From positions 10,905,181 through 10,969,180 of the forward strand of contig NC_049995.1 in NCBI RefSeq assembly GCF_000003815.2: 64,000 nucleotides of DNA. Reading direction: 5' to 3'. A program made the translations under genes and the position numbers. This document shows positions 30,581-41,459 of the stretch, one piece after another. Source of the stretch: Branchiostoma floridae (lineage: Eukaryota > Chordata > Leptocardii > Amphioxiformes > Branchiostomatidae). The first letter of the stretch is position 1, and every line of letters starts with the position of its first letter. The notes beneath the pieces are model-generated. The model did no database searches, was not told where the DNA came from, and saw only the letters and a list, made by a program, of their open reading frames with translations.

Positions 30581-31094
30581 GGGATAGGGCTGTTTCTATA
30601 GAGGTTTATCTTGGCACTCTCGCTGAGCGTCTTGAGTGACCGCTGGAGCTGACTCAAGCAGGAATCGTATCTTAGATATAGAATAGTTCGTTCCTGTCCA
30701 TTCTACCCACACATATTCAATTAGATTATCCAACTCCTTCAGTTTTAAACTACCTAAGCCAAAAACAAACTCAAAAAAGCGAACTTTTCTCTACCGTGCC
30801 ATCAGTCTGGACTGTGACCTACCACCACACATCAAATCGCTGCTCAACATCTCAAGCTTTAAAAAGGCAATGTACCATGTCTTCTCAAGCCATTAGTTTT
30901 TTTTTATGTTTGTGTATCTATTATTATCTGTTTGTACATATACATGTATGTTTGTGTATATATTTGCGTTTGTATATGTATGTTTCATTGTTTCATTCGA
31001 ACCCTGGTAGACTAGCCCTAAATAGAGCTAAAGGGTATCTGAATAAACGAATAGTCTGAACCACGAGAATAACAAATCTGGAAAAGAAGATAAA

Positions 31095-31650
31095 CCTCCA
31101 ATGATCAAAGCAGTTCTGCTCAAGAATGAAAGGAATCTTAATTGGCCACCCTCAAAGGGTTTCTTATCAGTTGTGCTTAACAGGTGGAACAATGGAGGTT
31201 TGTCTGATGTTGTCTGTGTGCGAACATATCTGTGCACTCAAGCTTCGAAACATCCCGTAACTTTGGAACATGAGCTAAAAGATTTTGACAATGCTAAAGT
31301 CTTTTCAGGTGTGTTATTTTTTTAAATCAAAAGACTAAAAGCGGCCATACTGAAAAATGCTCAAACAATTCTGCTCAACAATAAAGGAATCTTAATTAGA
31401 CACTCTCAAATTGTCTGTGTAAGAACACCTGTGTAATCCACCATATAAAAGAAATGTTAATTGGCCTCTCTCAAAGGGTTTCTTACCAACCGTGTTTGTT
31501 AGGATGAACAATTGCAGCGTGTCTAATGCTGTCTATGTGCTAACATCGGTGAACTCAAGCTTCGAAACATCCTGGAACTTTGGAACATGAACTGAAAGAT
31601 TTTGACAATTTTGTTTTTCTTATCAAAAGAGTAAAGACTGTCATACACAT
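31095..31650. repeat. Diverged tandem duplication (~350-bp unit)
   Basis: 31095-31300 is repeated at 31440-31610: TCAAAGGGTTTCTTA, then CAAGCTTCGAAACATCC, then CTTTGGAACATGA and AAGATTTTGACAAT. A third partial copy lies at 31340-31430. Confidence 0.75.
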
Positions 31651-31859
31651 ACCATTGGAAATAGGGTACGAAAGATTCGTGAATAGTAATAATAGGTTTG
31701 ATTTCTTCTTTGAAGACAGTGGTTAATGAATAGTCCCACTTTCTGCAAAATGAGTGGGTTTTGTGCTTGGAGTAAAATGTAGCCTTTCGTCTACAAAGAA
31801 CGTAAACAGACGTTGATTGGCGTTAGTATATATATATTAAGATATCAGAGTGTCGAGTA

Positions 31860-33070
31860 TAAACTCAGCACAAAAAGTTTGGAATATCAACTTTGGTATA
31901 TGATATTTCCGTTATTACTGCATAAATTTCAATGTGTTATATATCAATAGAAAGCCTGTATAATAGTCTTTCCTATGGTATCAAACTCATTATGATTATA
32001 AACACATGAAACGAGCACCAGGCCTGCTTACTTGAATGGGTCACGAAAAAAAGTGCCCAAATTCCCCTGTTTCTGTTCAACACTGCATTATCCTGTTGGT
32101 ATTTGCGCGTGTGTCAGTGATTCAATCCATCCTCTTTTCACTTCACATTTGGTATACGGAACATACAAGGTTTAAGCACATTTGAGTAGACTATATCTGC
32201 CCTTTCGGTAGTTGGATGGGAGAATCAAAGCGGAGGCAGCAAGAAGAACCGTATACTGACATGAGTACATGTTGAAGAGTAACTTTGGCATTTGGTGGTG
32301 GAGGCATGGCACCGTCATGGTGTGGGGCGGTATAACCGCCATAGGAAAAACAAGACTCGTCATAATTCCAGACTGATTCAATGTGGTCTCGGATATAGGG
32401 ACACCATCCTCCATCCAGTCACAATATCCTATCTCTTCAGTATTGCATCAAATGCCATTCTGATTACAAGATTACAACACCAGTCCACACAGAAGAAGGA
32501 CAATTTGGATGTTGGAGTACAGTCTTAGGAAGGAACTGACTTCCTACGGCTTATGGCTAGCACTCTATTGAACACCTTTTGCAAATTGTTTTCTCGAATA
32601 AAGAGTAACCGTAGTTTTGATTGACCTGTCCTGTTTATTCAACTTACCTTCATTCACAAGCCAATACCGACGGAAGAAAATGAGCTGAATGAAGTGTTTG
32701 ACTTTAGTAGGGTAACTTTGGCACTTTATCTTTGTGAACCCCTAGTATACGTGACCCCTTGGGTACGTAAACAGGCCTGGTGCTCGTTCCATGAATTTAC
32801 AATCATAAAATACTCTACTCAGATATGCTAAAATAGACTTGGATGTTCTGTATACCAAACGTTGGGTGAAAAAAGGATTGTTTGAATCCGCGGCAGTGCT
32901 TAACAGAAACGTTGAAATTTGGGCACATTTTTTTCGTGACCCAATCACGTACATGTAAGCAGGCCTAGTGCGTGTTCCGTAAGTTAACAATGATAATGAG
33001 TTTGATACCATTGGAAAGAAAATCATTCAAGCTTTCCTTATAATGTTTATAACTTTTTGTGCCGAGTTTA
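31860..33070 (+). mobile_element. Degenerate Tc1/mariner-like transposon
   Basis: Inverted ends (AACTCAGCACAAAAAGTTT and AACTTTTTGTGCCGAGTT) with TA outside. Subterminal sequence (AGGCCTGCTTACTTG and CAAGTAAGCAGGCCT-like) is also inverted. Near 32310-32380 one frame reads VMVWGGITAIGKTRLVII, the conserved block between the first and second catalytic acidic residues of Tc1 transposases, and ends at a stop. Not functional. Confidence 0.75.
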
Positions 33071-34391
33071 TTTAGATATCTATGATTACAATGAGGTCGT
33101 CATTCGTTCCGAAGCGTTTTCCCAAGCCAGCTTGGTTTGGGGTAATGATAATATTTTCATTTACATAGTTAGTAAGCCTAGAGTTGAGTACAGAATAACT
33201 TAACAAGACAGCTTATAACAGAGATACCGCAATAATTGTTCCAGTCTTTTTGGGCCCACTTTCATGTAGTGGAACAATGTGGCTTACTCGCCATTGTTGA
33301 GGGAAGTGTCCGGATGAGAGAATAGCTTGGTCAGAGGTTTTGCGAGGATGTGAGAAGCACTAAGTACTTAGCCCGGTGTGGCAAAAATATGCAATTAAGG
33401 TCTTCAATCAATCGTATCAGCCAAACGGTGATTTACATCATTCACCATGCCCCGGAGAGGAGATAGGCGCCGCCAGGGGACTAAAAGCCTGTTGAGTCAG
33501 CATGACAGTTGTCGCGCTGCCCCTAAGGCTGATTAATCAGCCTACGGCTGATTAAAAGGCTATGGGACTAACTAACTAATCAATCAATCAATCAATCGAT
33601 CATTCAGAATCAAGTCACAGCCTGAGGCTTTCCTATTTTTGGCCAACTAATCGCTTGCGTGATGTCTTGTTTTTGTATGGTAGTATCTAAGGAGTTTGAT
33701 TTGTTGTTGGAAACGCCCAGGCCCTCTGGCACTACAACATATGTCCAAAGAAGTTTTCTTTACAGTACTTAGAAAACATTTTTGGTGGTGATCTCTTTCC
33801 TTTCCATTGATAGTAACGTTAAAGGTAAAATCCAAACTGAATTCAGCTTAGGCTGAGGCTTTGAACGCCAGCAATGGAGAAGTTGCATCAGATGAGCAGA
33901 CAACTACTTACGTCAGTTGGAATGTCGTCATATGGCTAATTCACATAATTGCGGTGCAGGAACAGTTAAAAAGAGCTCAGCCCATCCCGTCTTCCGCACT
34001 TCTACTTCCAGACCCGACAAGAAGAGTTGAAGAAGATCTCCAGACGACGACAGTCTCACCGCGAACGTCCTGACAAGAAACTCGGTGAGTAGCAACACCG
34101 TAGTGGTAGCACAGCGGCAAGTTGTGTCATGTTTGCAGCTGTAATTCTTTTTTCGTTTGTTTGTTAGCTTGCTTAGGCAGAAAGTTCATATTCCAGACCA
34201 ACTTTATGCAGTTTCTAGACGTTTTGCCACCAAACTATTTTGCTGTCAAGATCGTCGCAAGGTTCCGTATTTTGTCATAGTAATGATTCTGCCATCTATG
34301 ATTCGCCATCAACCGCGCAGTTGGTCGCGATTCCCTAAGTTACTTTTGGCAGATTCCGTAATTGGTACTGTAGAAACAGACAGAAACAAAT

Positions 34392-34480
34392 CCTGACTCC
34401 CGGGATTCGAACCCGCGCCGAATCCGGGCCGCCAGATCACAAACCCAGACGCTAATAAACCGTCACGCCAAAAGACTGAA
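34392..34480 (-). repeat. tRNA-like SINE head, relic
   Basis: Minus-strand B-box (GGGTTCGAATCCCGGGA) with a tRNA-like fold upstream. No intact tRNA ends. Confidence 0.4.
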
Positions 34481-34929
34481 AGCCGTTTGGCATGGCCAGT
34501 TTGGCAGTCTTTGAACCCCATTGTTTGTTACATTAATGTACTTCTGGGGAGTGACGTAGGGATCGAAGTCGTACACTTCAAGTATTCGCGTACCGAATTA
34601 ACTTCATTAGCTGAACTTAGAGCGACGAAGCTTTCTGTGTTTTCCATATTGAAGACTTCCTTATTGAAGACTCCAAGAGAATAATGAGACTTTATGAGAG
34701 ACTGCATGTTACTTTTTTTAGCTTTGACTGTCAATCTTGCGAGTCATAAGTAAAACTCCACCCAAACTCATTGCTAGCAAACTGATGTCTACAAAACTCC
34801 GCTCGCGATCCCTACTGGTAAAATCGGCTCCTCTGCCGGATCACAATCTCCACCCTGACAGATACGCATTATCTAGTGGTTTGGGGCGCAATGGCCGAGA
34901 AGGATATGCTTAGTCAAAAGTCAAATAAC

Positions 34930-35150
34930 CTGGAATCCAGTCTACCGTTGATTGGCTGGGCTACCTTCGGGACAGGAGAAGCTTTCTGCCGCCGGGGTAA
35001 TCTTTCACTCCCGGTATGGGTTTTGCACGGTGGAGATTAAATTAGCCATCCTACGGGCAAAGTCCTCCCGCGTGAAAATCCTACCGGGTGCAGACGATCA
35101 CTCCGGCGGCAGAAATCGTTATCTGTCCCGTAGAGAGCCTAAACTAGCTA
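34930..35150. mobile_element. Relic related to the TIR element in RPL19
   Basis: Begins TAACCTGGAATCCAGTCTAC, the same terminal sequence as the element at 55043-56515. Shared boxes include GTGAAAATYCTACCGGGTG. Inside it CTTTCTGCCGCCGG and CCGGCGGCAGAAA form an inverted pair. The far end is not recognisable. Confidence 0.55.
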
Positions 35151-35867
35151 CGTTGGCCGCTCAAGCCATGAAGGGACTGGATGCCAGATTAACAGTCAAC
35201 AGGCTTCGAGCGGTATTCACGGCGCGTCACATTCGCCGTAGGTTGTCGCTCATTTTTGATGTTGGAAAAGTTTACAAGCAGACTTTGACCGAACTAACTG
35301 CCGAAAGGAAGCATAAAAACAAAACTACGAAAGCTTCGCCCCCTTTTTAATCACTTGTTTCCAGTGCTTGGACGGCACTGGATTCAGGTAGCCCTGCCGG
35401 TCGATTTGCAGCTGAACCCAAGGCAATCTCGACATAATCACCCAAACTCATACAAACTCATCAAGACCAATAATGATTGTCTCAAATACTCATATTTCCC
35501 AAGAACTATTATCGACGGGAATAATCTACCATATTCAACCACCCTTCGAGGTAATCCTGTTAAGTTCAATTAAGAAAGAGGTGTTACAACACATGACGAA
35601 CGGCCAGTAAAACAGTAGTACTGCGCCCTGGGTGGATTGCCCCAACACTAAGGGGTGTTACCCAGTATTTACACAAGAACAAGAATCGAAAGCATGAAAT
35701 ATTTTCTATAAAAAGACAAATGGACCACACACCACATTTTCTATTACAAGACGAATGTTGCCACACATGAATTCGAACGACTATCCGAAGTATGCAAATG
35801 AACCCAGTTTGAGATAGTACAACATACGCACCACAAATGAGACTGTGCGTCGGGCGTGGCGTAACTG

Positions 35868-36060
35868 TGCGTCGGGCGTGGCGTAACTGGTAGAGCGTTC
35901 GGCTCGGAACCTAGAGGTTCTGAGTTCGATCCCCACCGTGCCCCGCCCCGACGTTGTGCACTTGGGAAAGGCACTTCACACGACCTTCCTCACTTCACCC
36001 AGATGTAAAAAATGGGTACCTGATTTCGGTCGGGGAGGTAAAAGGACTACCTTTACCTTC
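35868..36060 (+). repeat. tRNA-derived SINE, family 2
   Basis: Head TGGCGTAACTGGTAGAGCG (A-box) and GAGTTCGATCCCC (B-box), followed by a non-tRNA body with GGGAAAGGCACTTCAC and CACCCAGATGTAAAAAATGGG. A 5' stretch of about 20 bp is duplicated just before it. Confidence 0.72.
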
Positions 36061-36357
36061 TGTCTGTACCGTGTATGTGGCACTGTTGATATAAGTTACT
36101 AACTTGAGTGCAGTACCACATTGTCCCCGTCTGTCCAAAAGCAAAATAGAAAAAAAAGAGACTGGCCTTCTTTCAGGCAAGGTACACGCGTAAAAAAAAT
36201 AAGCATTAACAGATATGGCTATTAGCTGCCTTGCTGTTTTATTTGGGCTGGGAATCGACCGTGTAGGGAAATAGTTCCACAAAAACAGAAGTGTTGGGCT
36301 TGTCAGTTGTCTTGACCATAGTTTGCGCCGAGTCTGTAATGGTCCGAGCTGGCCCAG

Positions 36358-36575
36358 GTCAATAATTACCTGTAGTCAACTTTATAACTGCGATGTGCCA
36401 CTGAGTCTTTGGGTGTGTACCAAGTGATTACTAGCCCAGAGCAATGATTATCTGTAATCCTCTTCAAAATTACGGTGTGTAAATGAGTCTTTGTGTGGGT
36501 ACTGAGCCCAGAGCAATGATTATCTGTAATTATCTTCATAATTACGGTGTGTGAATGAGATCTTTGTGTTCTTCT
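36358..36575. repeat. Tandem repeat, ~68-bp unit, three copies
   Basis: Each unit has ATTAYCTGTARTC, CTTTATAACTGCG or CTTCATAATTACGG, and GTGTRNAATGAGTCTTTG. Confidence 0.75.
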
Positions 36576-36806
36576 ACATCCTACATCCCGACTTTCCTTG
36601 CTTGCCCTAGGCGATCTGGCCACAGTTTACTCGGTCGCGTTCTGACTAGGGGTACATTCCGGCCGGCTACAGCGCTTTCACCCGTTTGTTCTTTGAGTGC
36701 TCAAACTGGTCAAACATTTTATTTTCATTTTTATTTTATTTAAAACTATACTTGCATCGTTATGTTTAACTCAGGATCGATTTAATGCGACCCAAGCGCC
36801 CGACCA

Positions 36807-36814
36807 TGACGTCA
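36807..36814 (+). promoter_or_regulatory. CRE palindrome TGACGTCA upstream of the peptide gene
   Basis: Perfect cAMP-response element, 14 bp before a TATA-like CATATATG (36821-36828) and about 70 bp before the ATG. Fits a CREB-controlled promoter. A CATTCTTCAG stretch close to the ATG could also be an acceptor from an upstream UTR exon. Confidence 0.5.
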
Positions 36815-36885
36815 CACTTGCATATATGACTGAATCGTTTGTAACTTGGAAGTTTTGTTTGGATTTCATTCTTCAGAGTTCGAAG

Positions 36886-37849
36886 ATGAAGCTGGCCTTG
36901 TGTGGTGTCCTTTTCCTGTGCTGCGTGGTGCTGGCCGCGGCCGTGCCTGCACGTCGTGAGGAGGAGCTGCTGTCTGATTTAAAAGACTTGGTGGCCGGAC
37001 TGAAAGGTACGGTTTTATTTGTATCACAGATCCAGTAATGTACCTTTAAGGTAACACACCAGGTTTGTCCTGAAGAAAACAAGCTACATATCTGGACACA
37101 TTTGGTTGATCCTTTCTCAAAAAGGAAACTAGCTAGTACTCTTTTTGATTTTCCTAGAATAGTGACATATCAGTCACTAATGGAGATCTGTATAAAACCA
37201 AACCATTGTAAACAACCCTACCCACCACATCACATGGTACGTTTGTGATGCAATGTGTTTTGTGGCTGCATGCTATCACAGCTATGGCGTACACATTGTA
37301 TGTTGTACACTAATGTTTGATTGACGTAAATCTCAAATGTGTCTGTCTCGGGTTGCTTTCAGTGTTTCTAACGTCTCCTGTATTTTATCTCTTGTCCCAA
37401 CAGAAGACCTGCAGGTGGAAATGGAGATGCGAGACCAGGAGGCTGACGAGGACATGCTAGGTGCGTTTACTTAGTTGTGTTGTACTTACTATATCAGTTT
37501 CCACTTTTTATTCACGTCCTTGCCTCACAGCAGTTTCTTTCAGACTTTCTCCAGCTTTCCCCTCTTTCTGACCCCCTTTGAGTCCGACCACTCCACCCCC
37601 TTTTGGGGGGGGGGGGGGGGTGCTCAACAAAAGCAACAGTATTTATTGGATAAATTATGTCTTAACTTCATAGGTGACATGACGTTCTTTCGCACAATGT
37701 CGTTTAACTGTTTTTCATTGTCGTAGATCGTTGTCAATTTTCCCTCTGTCTCAAATCAGCTTGCAATTAGTATTTTTTTTTTGACCTAGTTTAATGACCT
37801 GTACGTGATCGCATTTCACATTGGCAAGCCTGACAGTATAATATATCTA

Positions 37850-37886
<37 letters not shown>

Positions 37887-37927
37887 ATCTCTCTCTCTCT
37901 CTCTCTCTCTATCTATATATCTATATA

Positions 37928-37983
<56 letters not shown>

Positions 37984-38468
37984 CAGATATATAGATATAT
38001 AGATATAGATAGATAGATAGATAGATATAAATAGATAGATACATATATATAGATAGATAGATATATATATAGAGATGTATCCTGATTGGCATTAATTCCC
38101 TGAGTTCTACAGGAATTGTAATCTCCAAGCAGATCCTAGTCCAGCTTAACGCGCGCGGATGAATTCATGTAATCTTCAAGCAGAACCTACGGTGGCATAA
38201 GATGGTATCATAAGCTCAGTGGCAAAGGAAGCATATGAGTGTTCACTGGCCACCGAACACTCCAAGACCGTCTACAGTCCTTTGCCAGCTTATGATACCG
38301 TCTCATGCCACGTACGTAGCAATTAGTATTTCTTACATTTCTTCCTTTGTCCTAACAGACCTGCAGGAGATGGAGCTGGAGAAGCGCCAGCTATGCAACT
38401 ATCGGTGCGGCCCTAGGCCCTCGGAAAGTTGTTGGCAGAAGTGCATTTATGGCGTTGGGAGGGGATAG
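36886..38468 (+). CDS. Precursor of a secreted four-cysteine cationic peptide (unrecognised)
   Basis: Three exons: 36886-37006, 37404-37460, 38359-38468; both introns are GT-AG and phase 1; 95 residues. Residues 1 to about 21 form a classic signal peptide ([20 protein letters not shown]). Residues 22-67 are strongly acidic (18 Asp/Glu against 5 Lys/Arg) and probably helical. A Lys-Arg site at 68-69 precedes a 26-residue C-terminal peptide starting with Gln (possible pyroglutamate), with cysteines at 72, 76, 84 and 88 (C-x3-C-x7-C-x3-C), net charge about +3, ending GVGRG (possible amidation of Arg). An acidic pro-piece before a cationic cystine-rich peptide is typical of antimicrobial peptide precursors (compare the gomesin and tachyplesin Cys pattern C-x3-C-x4-C-x3-C). 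A hormone is the alternative. Exon 2 and the start of exon 3 share DLQ-EME, a sign of exon duplication. A poly(A) signal AATAAA lies near 38569. Function is inferred. Confidence 0.75.
37846..38080. repeat. (TA)n/(TC)n/(GATA)n compound microsatellite
   Basis: Long alternating TA, CT and GATA runs inside the second intron of the peptide gene. Confidence 0.95.
38108..38325. mobile_element. AATCTCCAAGC-family MITE, rearranged (copy 2)
   Basis: TAATCTCCAAGCAGATCCTA followed by a second, diverged start (TAATCTTCAAGCAGAACCTA) and the family body with GGCATAAGATGGTATCAT and its inverted partner. The right end is damaged. Lies in the peptide gene intron. Confidence 0.6.
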
Positions 38469-38568
38469 TTCCATTGTGTTGTTACATAAATAGACGATAA
38501 AGGCTTTGATACACGACCAAAGGGGTGTTTACCTGTTTTCCTGGTACTTCTGCTACATTTCTCGAGAC

Positions 38569-38574
38569 AATAAA
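38569..38574 (+). terminator. Poly(A) signal of the peptide gene
   Basis: AATAAA about 100 bp after the stop codon. Confidence 0.5.
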
Positions 38575-38631
38575 GGCAAACCTAGCGGTGAGAAGTACAC
38601 CCTAATACCATTGCCCTGAGGGAGGCAACAG

Positions 38632-38790
38632 CAATCTCCAAGCAGATTCTGCGGTAGCATAAGATGTAGTATCAAAAACTGCCAGAGGAGTGAAGTCGGC
38701 CTAGCGGTGTGCTTCGCTATCAGTGGCTGATGACTCCCTTTGGCCAGCTTTGATTCTATCTTATGCCACTGGTAAATCTGCCTGGAGATT
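38632..38790. mobile_element. MITE with 9-bp TSD (AATCTCCAAGC family, copy 3)
   Basis: Starts CAATCTCCAAGCAGATTCTG, ends AAATCTGCCTGGAGATT. Flanked by AGGCAACAG (38623-38631) and AGGCAACAC (38791-38799), a 9-bp TSD with one change. Confidence 0.82.
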
Positions 38791-38799
38791 AGGCAACAC

Positions 38800-41300
38800 A
38801 GGTACCGACACGCCGGCAGGTAAATTCCTCATGCTTGTGTGAAAGGCTTTATCATCATAAAAACGCAAGACCAACCGAAGAAATATCACAAATGAAATCA
38901 AAGTTTGAAACAATCTTTTGACCGTTGATTCATCGAATTTCGTTACTAATACCAGCAGGGTAATTTGGGTGATTATCAATTGAATAACATTTAAGATAAC
39001 ATTAAATAAAGTTTGATAAGAATTCCCAGACGTGCACGTCTCATTAAGCAAGGGAATGGTGGTGAATGTTTCAATATGAAAGGTGAATAAAACTGGACTA
39101 CTTTAAAACCATGCTCCTGTGTTGTTATTTTTTAAAGCGTTTTAAGCCAAAGGATCTCATTGATTGACAGGGGTAGCTAAGGATGAGATACAATTAAACC
39201 CAACAGAAGCCGTTAGGAAACTTGAATTCAGTCGATCCCATCTCGAGCTCTGTTAATACTCAGTTTTTGCCTACCGGCAAAAAGCGTTTTACACTTTGTG
39301 GAATCCTAGCTGGATAATGGGACGCAGAATCCGACGTGGAAATGTGTTTTACACCTTGTAGAATCCTAGCTGAATAATAGGACGCAAAATACGACGTTAA
39401 AGAGGTTTCATGCTTGGCGGAACACAGCTGTTTAATCCCGTAGGTAACAAAAGTATAAACATGATATTGGTCATAATGTAAACATGACAAGTACAACTTT
39501 GTAGCAAACTGTATACGCAAATTCCCTTGTGCACAGTGAATCCCAAGGGATTTACTAATATTTATGAGACAATACACATCGATCTTACATGTAGTCGTGA
39601 CATTGGACAATAGGGAAAGTATGCAAAACTTTCAACAAATTACAACTTGTCAACCAAAACCACCACTGTGAGCAAAAAATACAATGTGGGAAGGAACGGA
39701 AATGATCAATTATAAAGTTACAAATCAAATAGATCCAGGGCATTAACTGCAAATATAGAGACACTAGTATGATGGCGTACGAACTAGCACTTAAGAAATA
39801 GATAGGAGCAAAGGGCACGGCAAATAATACATGGAGTATAGAAATGGAATAGAGCTATGAACGAATAAAATTTCAAACGGTGTGATTACATACGAGTCAG
39901 GGATAAGAATGGTAGTAAGTTCGTAAGTCCAAACTGGTAGCGGGGCTCATGAAATGACTAAACAAATGTGCGTCATGCTAAATTCTGTTATTGGTGCAAG
40001 CTTGGGATCCAGTCTAAGATGACAATACTGTGGCATCTCAAATGACTAAAGAATGATATACCAAACGGTTCCTGTTGCACATGTGTAAATGTAAACAGAA
40101 AGCTAGACCTTGTTTACCAAACTTGGTGTCTTATCCAAGAACCTGCCAAACTATAAAGCTATATAGTTTCTATTCAATATAACATAAATACAATACTCGT
40201 ATACAACATACTCTACAAGGCGCTTGACCGGCTAAGGGGTGATTTATGCAGTATGGTACAATGCGTTTTATACGTTTGAAAGTCTCCGGGATGTAGGTGT
40301 TGTATATATTTTAACAAGACATTGTAAAGTAAAAAACTTCGATTCTGGATATAGTTATCTATTATATAATTACATACAATACAATGCGCCATTAGAAAGT
40401 TTGAAAGAGTCAAGATAGAGCCATATTTCCTAGTCTGTACAATGCGCCTTGCGTGTGAAGAGGGAATCTCCAGATAGGAACATTTTAGAAATAGGAACTT
40501 TGCCCTGTGTATTGGGCGGCAGAGGTATCTAGAGGAATGCCCAAATTAAAATTAACTTCTGAGCTGTATTAGACCGGGAACGGTGCCGCCAGCCGGCTAA
40601 CCCAACCCTAACTCCCGTAGGAGGGGGGAGATAGGATTTGCCCAGTGCTGCAAACGGCGGAATGGGTGTTTACTCACCTAAAGCTGAATTTGTCAGGAAG
40701 TTAATTTATAGGTACATGTGCATGTGCGAGTAACCTGAAGTATACTAGTGTCGGTATATGTACGCCACAACTATGGCATGAAATAACACAGATCCGGTAA
40801 GTTAGCTTCGGAAATGAGTAATCTGAAGGTCCTATAAAATGTTTATCAATAAACAGCTCTGTAAGTAATACGTAACGATAGGAAGAAGAGGCAACCTACT
40901 CGCTTCTCCTATAGACTCTGAAGGTCTTATAAAGTTTATATCAATTAACATCTCTGTAAGTAATACTTCATTTGAAATTTCTCTTGAGACTTCCAACTGA
41001 GACTGACACTCATATGCAGGGGGACAATTACAAAGAAGCTTCTTAATACTATATTTTTGGAGCGTACATAGTTTATAACTCAGTGGTACATGTAAATTAA
41101 TGCTGGTGAGAAAAAGACGACAAATTTCATTAGTTACATAAGGAGTGGTTCAGATTTACTCATTATGGAGGTATAATGTTTTTGAGTGTTTTTGTCAAAC
41201 TCTTGTTTGTCTTGTCAGAACTTGCGAACAACACATTCAGGACTGGTGGTTAAAGCATGTAGTTTTTAAGACCATCAAAGGTCACTGTCCTACCAGTCAT
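38800..41300. other. Intergenic stretch before ACOX1 copy B
   Basis: AT-rich, no supported gene. Two local duplications: 39277-39400 (66-bp unit with TTTTACACYTTGTRGAATCC) and 40820-40975 (unit with CTGTAAGTAATAC). The DR1 cluster follows. Confidence 0.5.
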
Positions 41301-41328
41301 GACATAGGGGTTATTGACCTAGCCGCTG

Positions 41329-41341
41329 TGACCTTTGTCCA
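41329..41341 (+). promoter_or_regulatory. DR1 nuclear-receptor element 1 (PPRE-like)
   Basis: TGACCTTTGTCCA; reverse complement TGGACAAAGGTCA. From memory it differs from the classical rat ACOX1 PPRE (AGGACAAAGGTCA) only at the outermost base. Lies 119 bp upstream of the copy B ATG. Confidence 0.6.
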
Positions 41342-41344
41342 GAC

Positions 41345-41357
41345 TAACCTTTGACCT
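41345..41357 (+). promoter_or_regulatory. DR1 nuclear-receptor element 2
   Basis: TAACCTTTGACCT; reverse complement AGGTCAAAGGTTA, one mismatch from a perfect DR1. Three bases after element 1. Confidence 0.5.
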
Positions 41358-41433
41358 GATCAATCTCTGCCCTCAGCACTTCCTGAAAAGGCTGTGCAAT
41401 AGTTACATTTAGGGTCATTGTCCTAATGGTTAG

Positions 41434-41446
41434 TGACCCCTGACCT
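41434..41446 (+). promoter_or_regulatory. DR1 nuclear-receptor element 3
   Basis: TGACCCCTGACCT; reverse complement AGGTCAGGGGTCA, a full-consensus DR1. Only 13 bp before the ATG, so it is in the proximal promoter or 5' UTR. Confidence 0.55.
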
Positions 41447-41459
41447 TTTGTGCATACAA

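Larger units (their letters stand above)
28606..36800. other. Gene-poor stretch
   Basis: No coding exon that I can support. It holds MITEs, a Tc1-like relic, SINEs, tandem duplications and AT-rich unique sequence. The hydrophobic frame at 28852-29034 is a translation of T-rich DNA. The 33861-34073 frame is open but has no recognisable features. Confidence 0.5.

Noticed and set aside
35880..35960. Possible functional tRNA gene
   Set aside because: A and B boxes are present, but the acceptor stem does not close well and a SINE body follows, so I call it a tRNA-derived SINE.
38389..38468. Melanin-concentrating-hormone-like ring, from the CWQ motif after a Cys ring
   Set aside because: MCH has one disulfide and a different core; here four cysteines in two C-x3-C pairs make this resemblance superficial.
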